From NCBI RefSeq assembly GCF_003226255.1, contig NZ_QJST01000008.1, forward strand, positions 62,001 through 126,000: a stretch of DNA of 64,000 nucleotides. The letters are read 5' to 3'. The stretch is from Idiomarina fontislapidosi. GTDB taxonomy: Bacteria; Pseudomonadota; Gammaproteobacteria; Enterobacterales; Alteromonadaceae. Each line of letters opens with the position of its first letter. Positions within the stretch are counted from its first letter, which is position 1. The position numbers and the translations under genes were made by a program. The notes beneath the pieces were generated by a model. It saw nothing but the letters and a program-made list of their open reading frames with translations, was not told where the DNA came from and made no database searches. Below are positions 7,143 through 15,147 of this stretch, in pieces.

Positions 7143-9425
7143 TTACTCGTCGCTCTCGTCAGCACTGATCGTTGCATCTTGAGCTGTTGCAGTTGACTCC
7201 ACCTCGATGCGATCAACGCGTTGCAAGCCGCGTGGCAGCTTGTTGCCCCGACGCCCTCGGTCGCCATGATAATGCGCCAAGTCAGCAGGCTTTAAGGTCA
7301 ATTTTCGACGTCCAGCATGCAAGGTCACGGTGCTTTCTGGACTTGCCACACTCACAGCGACAACGTACTCCTCGCGCGACTGCGCTCGCAACGCCGGGAT
7401 ACTAATCATTTTGTTGCCTTTGCCCTTCGCCAACTGCGGTAAGTCAGCAATAGGGAACACCAACATACGCCCCTCGTTGGATACAACGATAACTTGCGCA
7501 GCAGCAGTGTCTTGTACTGCCACCGGTGGCATCACTTTAGCGCCGGTAGGCAAGCTAAGAATCGCTTTACCGTTTTTGTTACGCGAAACGAGGTCTTTGA
7601 ATTGGCACACAAATCCATAGCCCGCATCAGAACTCAGCAAGTAATAGTGTTCATCTTTAGCCATCAGCGCATGCTGCACGGTCTCACCCGCGACCATATT
7701 GAACCGCCCAGTTAACGGTTCACCCTGACTTCGCGCGGAAGGCAAAGCATGCGCCTCACACGAATAACTGCGCCCGGAGGTATCAAGAAACACGACAGGT
7801 AAGTTGCTTTTGCCTTGTGCTGCGGCTTGAAAGCTATCCCCTGATTTATAGCTGAGTTTTTCACCATCAACATCGTGCCCTTTGGCGCAGCGCACCCAGC
7901 CTTTCGCTGAAAGCACAACGGTTACCGCCTCAGCAGGTGTCAATTCCGTTTCGCTCAAGGCGCGGGCTTCAGCTCGCTCAACCAACGGCGAGCGACGTTC
8001 GTCGCCATATTTCTCAGCATCAGCGAGAATCTCTTTTTTAATCAGCGTTTTTAGTCGGCGATCCGAGTTGAGTAACTGCGAAAGCTGTTCACGTTCTTTC
8101 TCTAATTCATCTTGCTCGCCCTTGAGCTTCATTTCCTCGAGTCGAGCTAAGTGACGTAATTTCAATTCAAGAATGGCTTCAGCCTGAGTATCTGTCAGTC
8201 CAAACCGGTTCATTAACTCTTGCTTGGGCTGCTCCTCGTAACGAATGATTTCTATCACTTCATCAATATTCAAAAACGCGATCAATAAGCCCTGCAAAAT
8301 ATGTAAACGCGCTTCGACTTTATCAAGTCGATATTGCAAGCGTCGCGTCACTGTTTGTTTTCTGAACTCAAGCCACTCGGTTAGAATACCCAGTAGCGGC
8401 TTCACTTGGGGGCGACCGTCCAAACCAAGAATATTTAAGTTAACCCGGTACTGCTTCTCAAGGTCTGTCGTGGCAAACAAATGCTTCATTAACTGTTCAG
8501 TATCAACGCGATTTGAACGCGGAACAACGACTAACCGCGTGGGGTTTTCGTGGTCTGATTCATCGCGCAAGTCAGAAACTAAGGGCAGTTTTTTTGCCTG
8601 CATCTGCGCCGCAATCTGCTCTAATACTTTCGCACCCGAGGCTTGATGAGGTAATGCAGTCAGTACGATTTCACCCTCTTCAAGGTGATACTTAGCACGC
8701 ATTTTTACAGTCCCACGCCCCGATTCATAGAGCTTCTTCAACTCAGTTTTAGGTGTAATAATTTCGGCGTCGGTGGGATAATCAGGTCCTTGTAGGTGCT
8801 CCATCACCTCATCTAAATCTGCGCTCGGCTTATCAATCAATAATGCACACGCATTAGCTACTTCACGGGCATTATGAGGCGGAATATCCGTTGCCATCCC
8901 AACAGCGATACCAGTAACGCCGTTAAGCAAAATATGCGGTAGGCGTGCCGGTAGCATTTTCGGCTCGCGCATCGTGCCATCAAAGTTTGGAATCCAGTCG
9001 ACCGTGCCTTGCCCGAGCTCGCTCAACAATACTTCGCTAAAGCGCGATAACTTAGCTTCAGTGTAACGCATGGCAGCGAACGACTTAGGATCATCCGGCG
9101 ATCCCCAGTTGCCTTGACCATCAACGAGCGGGTGACGATAGCTAAATGGCTGTGCCATCAGTACCATTGCTTCATAGCAGGCGCTATCACCGTGGGGGTG
9201 AAATTTACCAAGTACATCACCCACTGTGCGAGCAGACTTTTTGTATTTCGCCAGTGCCGAAAGTCCGAGTTCAGACATTGCGTAAATAATTCGACGTTGC
9301 ACAGGCTTTAGGCCATCGCCAATATGCGGTAACGCACGGTCCATAATGACGTACATCGAGTAGTTGAGATATGCATCCTCAGTAAACTTACTCAGCGGTG
9401 TGCGTTCGGTTACTTCACTCGACAT
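7143..9425 (-). CDS. parC: DNA topoisomerase IV subunit A
   Basis: The 760-residue breakage-reunion subunit of topoisomerase IV, which decatenates daughter chromosomes with ParE. The N-terminal part follows E. coli ParC closely: [22 protein letters not shown], the quinolone-resistance region [20 protein letters not shown] and the active-site tyrosine in AAMRYTE (Tyr121 with this start). Ser81 and Glu85 (E. coli Ser80, Glu84) are wild type, so no target-based quinolone resistance is visible. A coiled coil (about 430-480) and a C-terminal beta-pinwheel follow. The frame opens at 9440, but the ATG at 9425 is preferred because GGAG lies nine bases upstream and it matches the E. coli start. The gene is 43 bases downstream of parE. 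Confidence 0.95.
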   Translation of the reverse strand: MSSEVTERTPLSKFTEDAYLNYSMYVIMDRALPHIGDGLKPVQRRIIYAMSELGLSALAKYKKSARTVGDVLGKFHPHGDSACYEAMVLMAQPFSYRHPLVDGQGNWGSPDDPKSFAAMRYTEAKLSRFSEVLLSELGQGTVDWIPNFDGTMREPKMLPARLPHILLNGVTGIAVGMATDIPPHNAREVANACALLIDKPSADLDEVMEHLQGPDYPTDAEIITPKTELKKLYESGRGTVKMRAKYHLEEGEIVLTALPHQASGAKVLEQIAAQMQAKKLPLVSDLRDESDHENPTRLVVVPRSNRVDTEQLMKHLFATTDLEKQYRVNLNILGLDGRPQVKPLLGILTEWLEFRKQTVTRRLQYRLDKVEARLHILQGLLIAFLNIDEVIEIIRYEEQPKQELMNRFGLTDTQAEAILELKLRHLARLEEMKLKGEQDELEKEREQLSQLLNSDRRLKTLIKKEILADAEKYGDERRSPLVERAEARALSETELTPAEAVTVVLSAKGWVRCAKGHDVDGEKLSYKSGDSFQAAAQGKSNLPVVFLDTSGRSYSCEAHALPSARSQGEPLTGRFNMVAGETVQHALMAKDEHYYLLSSDAGYGFVCQFKDLVSRNKNGKAILSLPTGAKVMPPVAVQDTAAAQVIVVSNEGRMLVFPIADLPQLAKGKGNKMISIPALRAQSREEYVVAVSVASPESTVTLHAGRRKLTLKPADLAHYHGDRGRRGNKLPRGLQRVDRIEVESTATAQDATISADESDE

Positions 9426-9468
9426 TGAGCTGTTCTCCATTTAAATTCATTTCGCGCAGTGGTTATGT

Positions 9469-11361
9469 TTATAGTTCTGCCAGATCGGCCATATTGCCTT
9501 TGCTCTCAAGCCAAGTACGGCGGTCGGCTGCTCGTTTTTTCGCTAATAACATATCCATTAATTCTTCCATCGCCTCAGCATCGTCAATAGTGAGCTGCAC
9601 GAGTCGACGGGTATTGGGGTCCATGGTCGTTTCACGAAGTGTTAGTGGGTTCATTTCACCCAACCCTTTGAAACGCTGCACGTTGACTTTACCTTTGCGT
9701 TTCTCCGCTTCTATGCGATCGAGAATGCCCTGCTTCTCGCCTTCATCGAGGGCGTAAAAAACATCTTTACCGACATCAATTCGATACAACGGCGGCATAG
9801 CAACAAAAATATGACCTTGCTCAACCAAAGGTCGGAAGTGTTTTACAAATAAAGCACACAGCAAGGTCGCAATATGTAAGCCGTCAGAATCCGCATCAGC
9901 CAAGATACAAATCTTGTTATAGCGCAACTTATCCAAATCAACCGAGTTGGGATCAACACCGATAGCGACTGAAATATCATGGATTTCTTGTGAGGCAAGG
10001 ATCTGCTCTGGGTCGACTTCCCAAGTGTTGAGAATTTTACCGCGCAACGGCATGACCGCTTGAAATTCGCGATCACGTGCTTGCTTAGCAGAGCCGCCCG
10101 CTGAGTCACCCTCAACTAGGAACAGTTCGCTGCGTTCACTGTCTTGACCCGAACAGTCGGTTAACTTGCCAGGCAATGCCGGACCTGAAGTGACTTTCTT
10201 ACGCACAACTTTTTTGCTGGCTTTTAGGCGCCGCTGTGCATTGGAAATACATAATTCGGCCAACGCCTCGGCTTGTTCAGTGTGCTCGTTCAGCCAGAGA
10301 CTAAAGGAATCTTTCACCACCCCAGAAACGAAGCTGGCAGACTGACGTGAGGATAAGCGTTCTTTTGTTTGTCCGGCGAACTGCGGATCTTCCATCTTTA
10401 ATGAGAGAATATAACTGCACCGTTCCCACACATCATCGGGAGTCAGCTTTACGCCTCTGGGCGTTAAATTGCGGAACTCACAGAATTCGCGCATCGCCTC
10501 CAGCAAGCCTTGTCTTAATCCATTGACGTGTGTGCCACCAAGTGCTGTGGGGATTAAGTTAACATAACTTTCGGTTACCGCTTCGCCGCCCTCAGGCAAC
10601 CACGTCACCGCCCATTCGGCAGCTTCCGTTTTACTGACAAAGCTACCGTCAAACGGCGCTTCAGGTAATGTCGGATAATCCTCTACCGCTTCACGCAGAT
10701 AGTCGGTGAGTCCATCTTCATAAAACCAGTTTGTTTCCTCGCCATCAATATGGTTGATAAACCGAATCGTTAAGCCCGGACAGAGCACCGCTTTAGCGCG
10801 CAGCAGATGCGTTAGCTTAAGTACCGAAAACTTACTGGAGTCAAAATACTGAGGGTCGGGCCAGAAGTGCACTCGAGTACCTGTATTTCGTTTTCCACAG
10901 GTGCCTGTTACCTCAAGTTCCGATACTTTGTCACCGTTTTCAAATGCCATTTCATAGACTTGGCTATCGCGGCGGATGGTGATTTCAACCCGTTTCGACA
11001 ATGCATTGACAACCGAGATCCCGACGCCGTGGAGTCCCCCTGAAAACTGATAGTTCTTATTGGAGAACTTGCCCCCTGCGTGCAGCTTACACATGATCAA
11101 TTCGACACCAGGGATTTTCTCCTCTGGGTGAATATCGACAGGCATACCTCGCCCATCATCAGTCACCTCAAGCGACTGATCTTTATGCAGCACAACAGTA
11201 ATGGTTTTAGCATGACCTGCAAGCGCTTCATCGACACTATTATCAATGACTTCTTGACCTAGGTGATTGGGGCGCGACGTGTCTGTATACATACCCGGTC
11301 GACGTTGGACCGGCTCGAGGCCGTTTAAGACCTCGATCGAATCGGATTTATAATCTGTCAT
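9469..11361 (-). CDS. parE: DNA topoisomerase IV subunit B
   Basis: The 630-residue ATPase subunit of topoisomerase IV, full length for the family. The GHKL ATPase domain shows EVIDNSVDEALAG, DDGRGMPVDIHP and GGLHGVGISVVNALS; the transducer domain follows; the TOPRIM domain has LFLVEGDSAGGSAKQARD and ILADADSDGLHI, which bind Mg2+ for DNA cleavage. It ends with the RFKGLGEMNP block and a short tail. It lies upstream of parC in the run nudF-yqiB-parE-parC. In E. coli yqiA and cpdA separate yqiB from parE; here only 86 non-coding bases do. Confidence 0.95.
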   Translation of the reverse strand: MTDYKSDSIEVLNGLEPVQRRPGMYTDTSRPNHLGQEVIDNSVDEALAGHAKTITVVLHKDQSLEVTDDGRGMPVDIHPEEKIPGVELIMCKLHAGGKFSNKNYQFSGGLHGVGISVVNALSKRVEITIRRDSQVYEMAFENGDKVSELEVTGTCGKRNTGTRVHFWPDPQYFDSSKFSVLKLTHLLRAKAVLCPGLTIRFINHIDGEETNWFYEDGLTDYLREAVEDYPTLPEAPFDGSFVSKTEAAEWAVTWLPEGGEAVTESYVNLIPTALGGTHVNGLRQGLLEAMREFCEFRNLTPRGVKLTPDDVWERCSYILSLKMEDPQFAGQTKERLSSRQSASFVSGVVKDSFSLWLNEHTEQAEALAELCISNAQRRLKASKKVVRKKVTSGPALPGKLTDCSGQDSERSELFLVEGDSAGGSAKQARDREFQAVMPLRGKILNTWEVDPEQILASQEIHDISVAIGVDPNSVDLDKLRYNKICILADADSDGLHIATLLCALFVKHFRPLVEQGHIFVAMPPLYRIDVGKDVFYALDEGEKQGILDRIEAEKRKGKVNVQRFKGLGEMNPLTLRETTMDPNTRRLVQLTIDDAEAMEELMDMLLAKKRAADRRTWLESKGNMADLAEL

Positions 11362-11447
11362 GGTTATGATCTAATTTTTTGGACCAGCGCGACACATTGT
11401 CGTTTATATGGTTATTATTGTGGATTCAATGTACCGCTATTATCGGT

Positions 11448-11900
11448 TTATTTGAAGTCGTGTGGTAAAAATTTATCCAAGCGCAACATGGGCTGTTGCC
11501 CATGGGTTCGAATCAGTGTCAGCCAGTCGGCGAGGAACTGATTTACTTGGTGTTTTTCATCAGGGTGACGCATGTCTGGGTTAGGCTGTTGATAATGCAC
11601 ACGAAGTCGACTCACACCTTGGCTGGCAAGCACTTCGGCCATACGCACATCATGATACAACCGAACATCCAACTGGGTTAGCAGGTAATCGGCCGACCAA
11701 TGCTCGCGCTTTTGCGCTATTCTAACATCGCTGGTGTACTTTGATTCATTTAACCACGTGATTTCGAAGACAAGATGTGCGCCCGCACGAATCAGACGCA
11801 ACTGATTGTGATCGGGTAATAAACCAATCAGTCCCGCATAATTGCGTTCATTAATACGATGTAACTCAGCTACATCAACAACGTACCGCTCATTTCTCAT
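11448..11900 (-). CDS. yqiB: DUF1249 family protein YqiB
   Basis: A 150-residue cytoplasmic protein of the DUF1249 family. Features seen are an N-terminal segment NERNYAGLIGLLPD, the stretch HLVFEITWLNESKYTSDVRIAQ, and the conserved C-terminal LHxV-like blocks RLYHDVRMAEVL and HPDEKHQVNQFLADWL. The family has no established biochemical function. It is conserved beside nudF and parE in many gammaproteobacteria, as here, with nudF 23 bases upstream. Identification rests on both sequence pattern and neighbourhood. Confidence 0.82.
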   Translation of the reverse strand: MRNERYVVDVAELHRINERNYAGLIGLLPDHNQLRLIRAGAHLVFEITWLNESKYTSDVRIAQKREHWSADYLLTQLDVRLYHDVRMAEVLASQGVSRLRVHYQQPNPDMRHPDEKHQVNQFLADWLTLIRTHGQQPMLRLDKFLPHDFK

Positions 11901-11923
11901 AATCGACGCGTCACACCTTTATA

Positions 11924-12529
11924 CTATTTTGCAAATGGCAGAGTATTTATATGCAATTGAAGCCATTGTAGACCAATCACACTGGCGGCGTTATTAATCC
12001 GCCCTTGGTTTAACCATTCTATCACGCTTTCAAATGATTTGACGTGCACACGAATGTCTTCGTGTTCGGATTCAACGCCGGCAAATTCTGCCGCCTGACT
12101 CGCATCCACCTCGGCAATGTAGATGGTCAAACGTTCATCTGTGCCGCCCGGGCTCGAGTAGTAGCTCAACGCTTTCACCAGTTGTTTGGCACGCAATCCC
12201 GCTTCTTCATATAGCTCGCGGTGTGCAACTTGCTCCGCGGTCTCATCGCCATCGAACATGCCCGCGACGAATTCCAGTAACCAAGGACCGTGCTCATTAG
12301 CCATGGCGCCCATACGGAACTGTTCCAACACCACCAGTTCGTGCGTGACAGGATCGTAAGGAATCACTACGACAGCATCGCCACGCTCCATCAGCTCTCG
12401 CGTTATCGTGGGTCCCCAGCCGCCAGCAAACAACTTATGCTTGAGTTGATACTGATTAACTGACAAAAAACCTTTATAAAGTGAATCTTTACTTTCAATT
12501 TGAACGTCGTTTTTACTAAACTGTTTCAC
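11924..12529 (-). CDS. nudF: ADP-ribose pyrophosphatase
   Basis: A 201-residue Nudix hydrolase splitting ADP-ribose into AMP and ribose-5-phosphate. The Nudix box is complete (G-x5-E-x7-REL-x-EE-x-GL; GMFDGDETAEQVAHREL followed by YEEAGL), providing the metal-binding glutamates. A downstream SSPGGTDERLTIYIAEV segment is typical of ADP-ribose-specific members. It starts with GTG at 12529, preceded by AGGGA with six-base spacing; no ATG fits better. It heads the run nudF-yqiB-parE-parC and is divergent from tolC, as in E. coli. Two inverted repeats lie in the shared upstream region. Confidence 0.9.
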   Translation of the reverse strand: MKQFSKNDVQIESKDSLYKGFLSVNQYQLKHKLFAGGWGPTITRELMERGDAVVVIPYDPVTHELVVLEQFRMGAMANEHGPWLLEFVAGMFDGDETAEQVAHRELYEEAGLRAKQLVKALSYYSSPGGTDERLTIYIAEVDASQAAEFAGVESEHEDIRVHVKSFESVIEWLNQGRINNAASVIGLQWLQLHINTLPFAK

Positions 12530-12554
12530 AACAAATCCCTAATTAACGCTAAAA

Positions 12555-12567
12555 ATGAGCAGCTCAT
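12555..12567. repeat. 13-base palindrome upstream of nudF
   Basis: ATGAGC-A-GCTCAT is a perfect palindrome with a single central base, 26 bases before the nudF start. It could be an operator; no regulator is known. Confidence 0.5.
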
Positions 12568-12570
12568 CTA

Positions 12571-12674
12571 TTTACATACATTCTGTTACACTTAAGCGTG
12601 ATCTGAAACCTTCTTTCGCTTAAAGTTAAGCCAAATTAAGTTTAAACTGGTAATCATTCAAACGTGTATGTAAA
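12571..12674. repeat. 10-base inverted repeat spanning the nudF/tolC intergenic region
   Basis: TTTACATACA at 12571-12580 and its exact reverse complement TGTATGTAAA at 12665-12674 are 84 bases apart in the divergent nudF-tolC promoter region. The placement could suit a looping regulator or two half-sites, but chance is possible in AT-rich DNA. Confidence 0.45.
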
Positions 12675-12747
12675 CTTATCGAAGATTAAAAGCGACTCAT
12701 ACACTGATTACATTGTCGAATACCATCAGCACAGGGCAACGTTAGCA

Positions 12748-14109
12748 ATGAAAAAACATTTAGTGTCCATTACTGTTGGCTTAGCGCTAGCCACAGCGAG
12801 TTTTACCACCAGCGCAGAAGATTTACGTGACGTATACCAGTTAGCTGTGAAAAATGATCCAGCGTTACTGCGTGCCGCCGCTGAACGCGACGCCGCACAG
12901 AAAAACGTAGACATTGCCAATTCCGCATTTTGGCCACAAATTAACGGTGAAGTCGGTCTCAGTGACTCATCAACTGAATCTTTCCAGCCTGGTCTAGGTA
13001 CTTTTGAACGTGACTCTGATGGTTGGAGCGCGGGCGTCAGCTTAAGCCAAAATATCTTTGACTGGAGCACTTGGAAACAATCAGATATCGCTGATAAACA
13101 AGCGTACCGCGCTGAAGTGGCTTTTCAAGCCGCCGAGCAAACACTCCGTTTGCGCGTAGTAAATGCTTACTTTGGTGCATTACAAGCAAAAGATGACTTA
13201 GCTTTTGCACAATCAGAGAAGCGCGCTATTGAACGACAACTTGAGCAAACTAAACAACGCTTTTCTGTTGGTCTAACAGCGATTACTGACGTTCATGAAG
13301 CTCAGGCGCAGTATGACAGCGCCGTAGCCCGTGAAATTCAAGCGCGTAATGCGGTTGAAATTGCGATGGAAAACATTCGTGAAATCACAGGCCAGTACCC
13401 ACAGTCATTGGCAGGTCTTAATACGGATACCTTTTCACCTTCTGATCCACAACCAGCAGAAGTATTACGTTGGGTCAAAAAGGCTGAAGAGAACAACTTA
13501 AACCTAATGCAAAGCATGGTCAGTGTTGACATTGCAGAGCAGCAAATCGCGGTCAATCAAGCAGGTCACTACCCAACTGTGGGTTTAACAGCGAGCTACA
13601 ATACGCAAGATACTGAAACGACTATCGACGGTTCCACAACTGATTTGCCACGCCTTGACTCACGTTCAATTGGCGTCAACGTATCAGTGCCTATCTTCAG
13701 TGGTTTCCGCACCTCATCGGAAGTGGCTCAAGCACGTGACAACTACGTTGCGGCAAGCCAGTCGATGGTTGAAACCCAGCGTTCAGTTGAGCGTCAAGTA
13801 CGTAATGCATACTATGAAGTGAATGCGTCAATTGCCAGTATTCGAGCATTCCAACAAGCCGTCACCTCGGCGGAGAGTGCACTTAAGGCAACCGAAGCAG
13901 GTTTCGAAGTGGGTACCCGTACCATCGTTGATGTACTGAACAGCACTCGTAACTTATTCGATGCTCGTCGTAATTTGGCGCAAGCACGTTACGGCTATAT
14001 TCGTCAGCGTATCAACCTCGAACAAACAGTTGGCGAGTTGCAAGCAGATGATTTGCAAGCAATTAACGAAAGCCTCTCTGAAAACGTCGATAGCACTGCA
14101 GCTGAATAA
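12748..14109 (+). CDS. tolC: outer-membrane efflux channel TolC
   Basis: The 453-residue TolC protomer; three form an outer-membrane barrel with a long periplasmic helical tunnel that serves tripartite efflux pumps and type I secretion. It has a signal peptide (MKKHLVSITVGLALATASFTTSAE), then two pseudo-repeats of the OEP fold. Typical segments are DLRDVYQLAVKNDPALLRAAAERDAA, QRFSVGLTAITDVHEAQAQYDSA in the first repeat and FEVGTRTIVDVLNSTRNLFDARRNLAQARY in the second. The frame opens at 12664, but the ATG at 12748 places the signal peptide correctly. It is divergent from nudF and followed by a strong terminator. It is the likely partner of RND pumps such as the one at the right edge, which has no outer-membrane gene nearby. 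Confidence 0.93.
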   Translation: MKKHLVSITVGLALATASFTTSAEDLRDVYQLAVKNDPALLRAAAERDAAQKNVDIANSAFWPQINGEVGLSDSSTESFQPGLGTFERDSDGWSAGVSLSQNIFDWSTWKQSDIADKQAYRAEVAFQAAEQTLRLRVVNAYFGALQAKDDLAFAQSEKRAIERQLEQTKQRFSVGLTAITDVHEAQAQYDSAVAREIQARNAVEIAMENIREITGQYPQSLAGLNTDTFSPSDPQPAEVLRWVKKAEENNLNLMQSMVSVDIAEQQIAVNQAGHYPTVGLTASYNTQDTETTIDGSTTDLPRLDSRSIGVNVSVPIFSGFRTSSEVAQARDNYVAASQSMVETQRSVERQVRNAYYEVNASIASIRAFQQAVTSAESALKATEAGFEVGTRTIVDVLNSTRNLFDARRNLAQARYGYIRQRINLEQTVGELQADDLQAINESLSENVDSTAAE

Positions 14110-14137
14110 GCCGCTTTTATAACTATCGACCGCAAAG

Positions 14138-14171
14138 CGTGCAGTGAATGGTCGGTTCACTGCACGTTTTT
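14138..14171 (+). terminator. rho-independent terminator of tolC
   Basis: CGTGCAGTGAA and TTCACTGCACG form a perfect 11-base stem with a seven-base loop, followed by five T. It lies 28 bases after the tolC stop. Confidence 0.9.
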
Positions 14172-14214
14172 AATTTGTGGTAACCTTAATATTATTCGTT
14201 CCAAAATAAGAACT

Positions 14215-15147
14215 GTGTCTGTGATCGAACAACCCAAGTTTAAACTCTATTTTCTTCACCCCAAGTTTTGGCTAACCTGGCTAGGTGTGATTTTTCTGTA
14301 TTCCGTCTCGTGGCTCCCCTATCGTTTTCAAGTCTTCCTTGGTAAAGGCTTAGGTCGGCTCCTAATGAAAGCGCTACCGCGTCGAGTGGCTATTGCACGC
14401 CGTAATCTAACACTCGCTTTTCCCGATAAATCGAGTGATGAGATTGACCATTTGGTTAAGAAAAACCTCGAGAATACCGGCGTTGCCTATTTCGAAGTCG
14501 GTATCGCTTGGTGGTGGCCCAATTGGCGAATCAAACGCAAACTCCATGTTCACGGTGAGGAAAACTTACGCGATGCGCAGCAGGATGGAAAAGGCGTGTT
14601 GATGTTGCTGTTTCATTTTCTTAGTCTCGAAGTGCACGCACGTCTACACGGTTTTGTTGAGCCTGCAGTAGGCTTGTATCGCCCTCACAATAATGCAGTT
14701 ATGGAGTATTTGCAGACGAAGGGACGGGCGCGTTCTAACAAATATATGATCCAACGTCGCGATGTGAAAGGCATGCTGAACGCGATTAAGAACGGCGACA
14801 TCGCAGGTTATTTACCCGATCAAGACTACGGTCGTCGACGTGTCGTATTTGCGCCCTTCTTCGCTGTACCTGATGCCTCAACAACGACCGGCACCATGCT
14901 TTTTGCAAGTCACAAAAACTGCAATGTGATTGTAAGTCGCTGTGTGCGACGCGACGATGGAACGGGCTACGACGTTTACTACGAGCCCAAGCTTATAAAC
15001 TTCCCAACGGGCGATGATGTTGCGGATGCAACCTTGATTAATCAGCTCGTTGAGCAAGCGGTGTTAAAAGCGCCCGAGCAGTACTTATGGGTGCACCGAC
15101 GCTTTAAAACACGCCCCGAAGAGGACATGCCCAGCTATTATAGCTAG
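14215..15147 (+). CDS. lpxL: Kdo2/Kdo-lipid IVA lauroyl acyltransferase (LpxL/HtrB family)
   Basis: A 310-residue inner-membrane late acyltransferase of lipid A synthesis. It follows E. coli LpxL through much of its length: LHPKFWLTWLGV at the N-terminal membrane helix, ARRNLTLAFPDKS, the catalytic HX4E in LLFHFLSLE, YRPHNNAVMEYLQTKGRARSNKYMI, PDQDYG and the C-terminal APEQYLWVHRRFKTRPEE. The start is GTG at 14215; a second in-frame GTG lies two codons on, and no ATG is available. The stop codon overlaps that of glnE on the other strand (CTAG). The lipid acceptor may be a mono-Kdo form because the window's Kdo transferase is fused to a Kdo kinase. Acyl-chain choice cannot be read from sequence. 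Confidence 0.88.
   Translation: MSVIEQPKFKLYFLHPKFWLTWLGVIFLYSVSWLPYRFQVFLGKGLGRLLMKALPRRVAIARRNLTLAFPDKSSDEIDHLVKKNLENTGVAYFEVGIAWWWPNWRIKRKLHVHGEENLRDAQQDGKGVLMLLFHFLSLEVHARLHGFVEPAVGLYRPHNNAVMEYLQTKGRARSNKYMIQRRDVKGMLNAIKNGDIAGYLPDQDYGRRRVVFAPFFAVPDASTTTGTMLFASHKNCNVIVSRCVRRDDGTGYDVYYEPKLINFPTGDDVADATLINQLVEQAVLKAPEQYLWVHRRFKTRPEEDMPSYYS

Noticed and set aside
8245-8646. Plus-strand open frame of 133 codons opposite parC
   Set aside because: It is antisense to strongly conserved parC sequence, has no recognisable domain or ribosome-binding site, and its Ser/Arg/Cys-rich composition is typical of a shadow frame.
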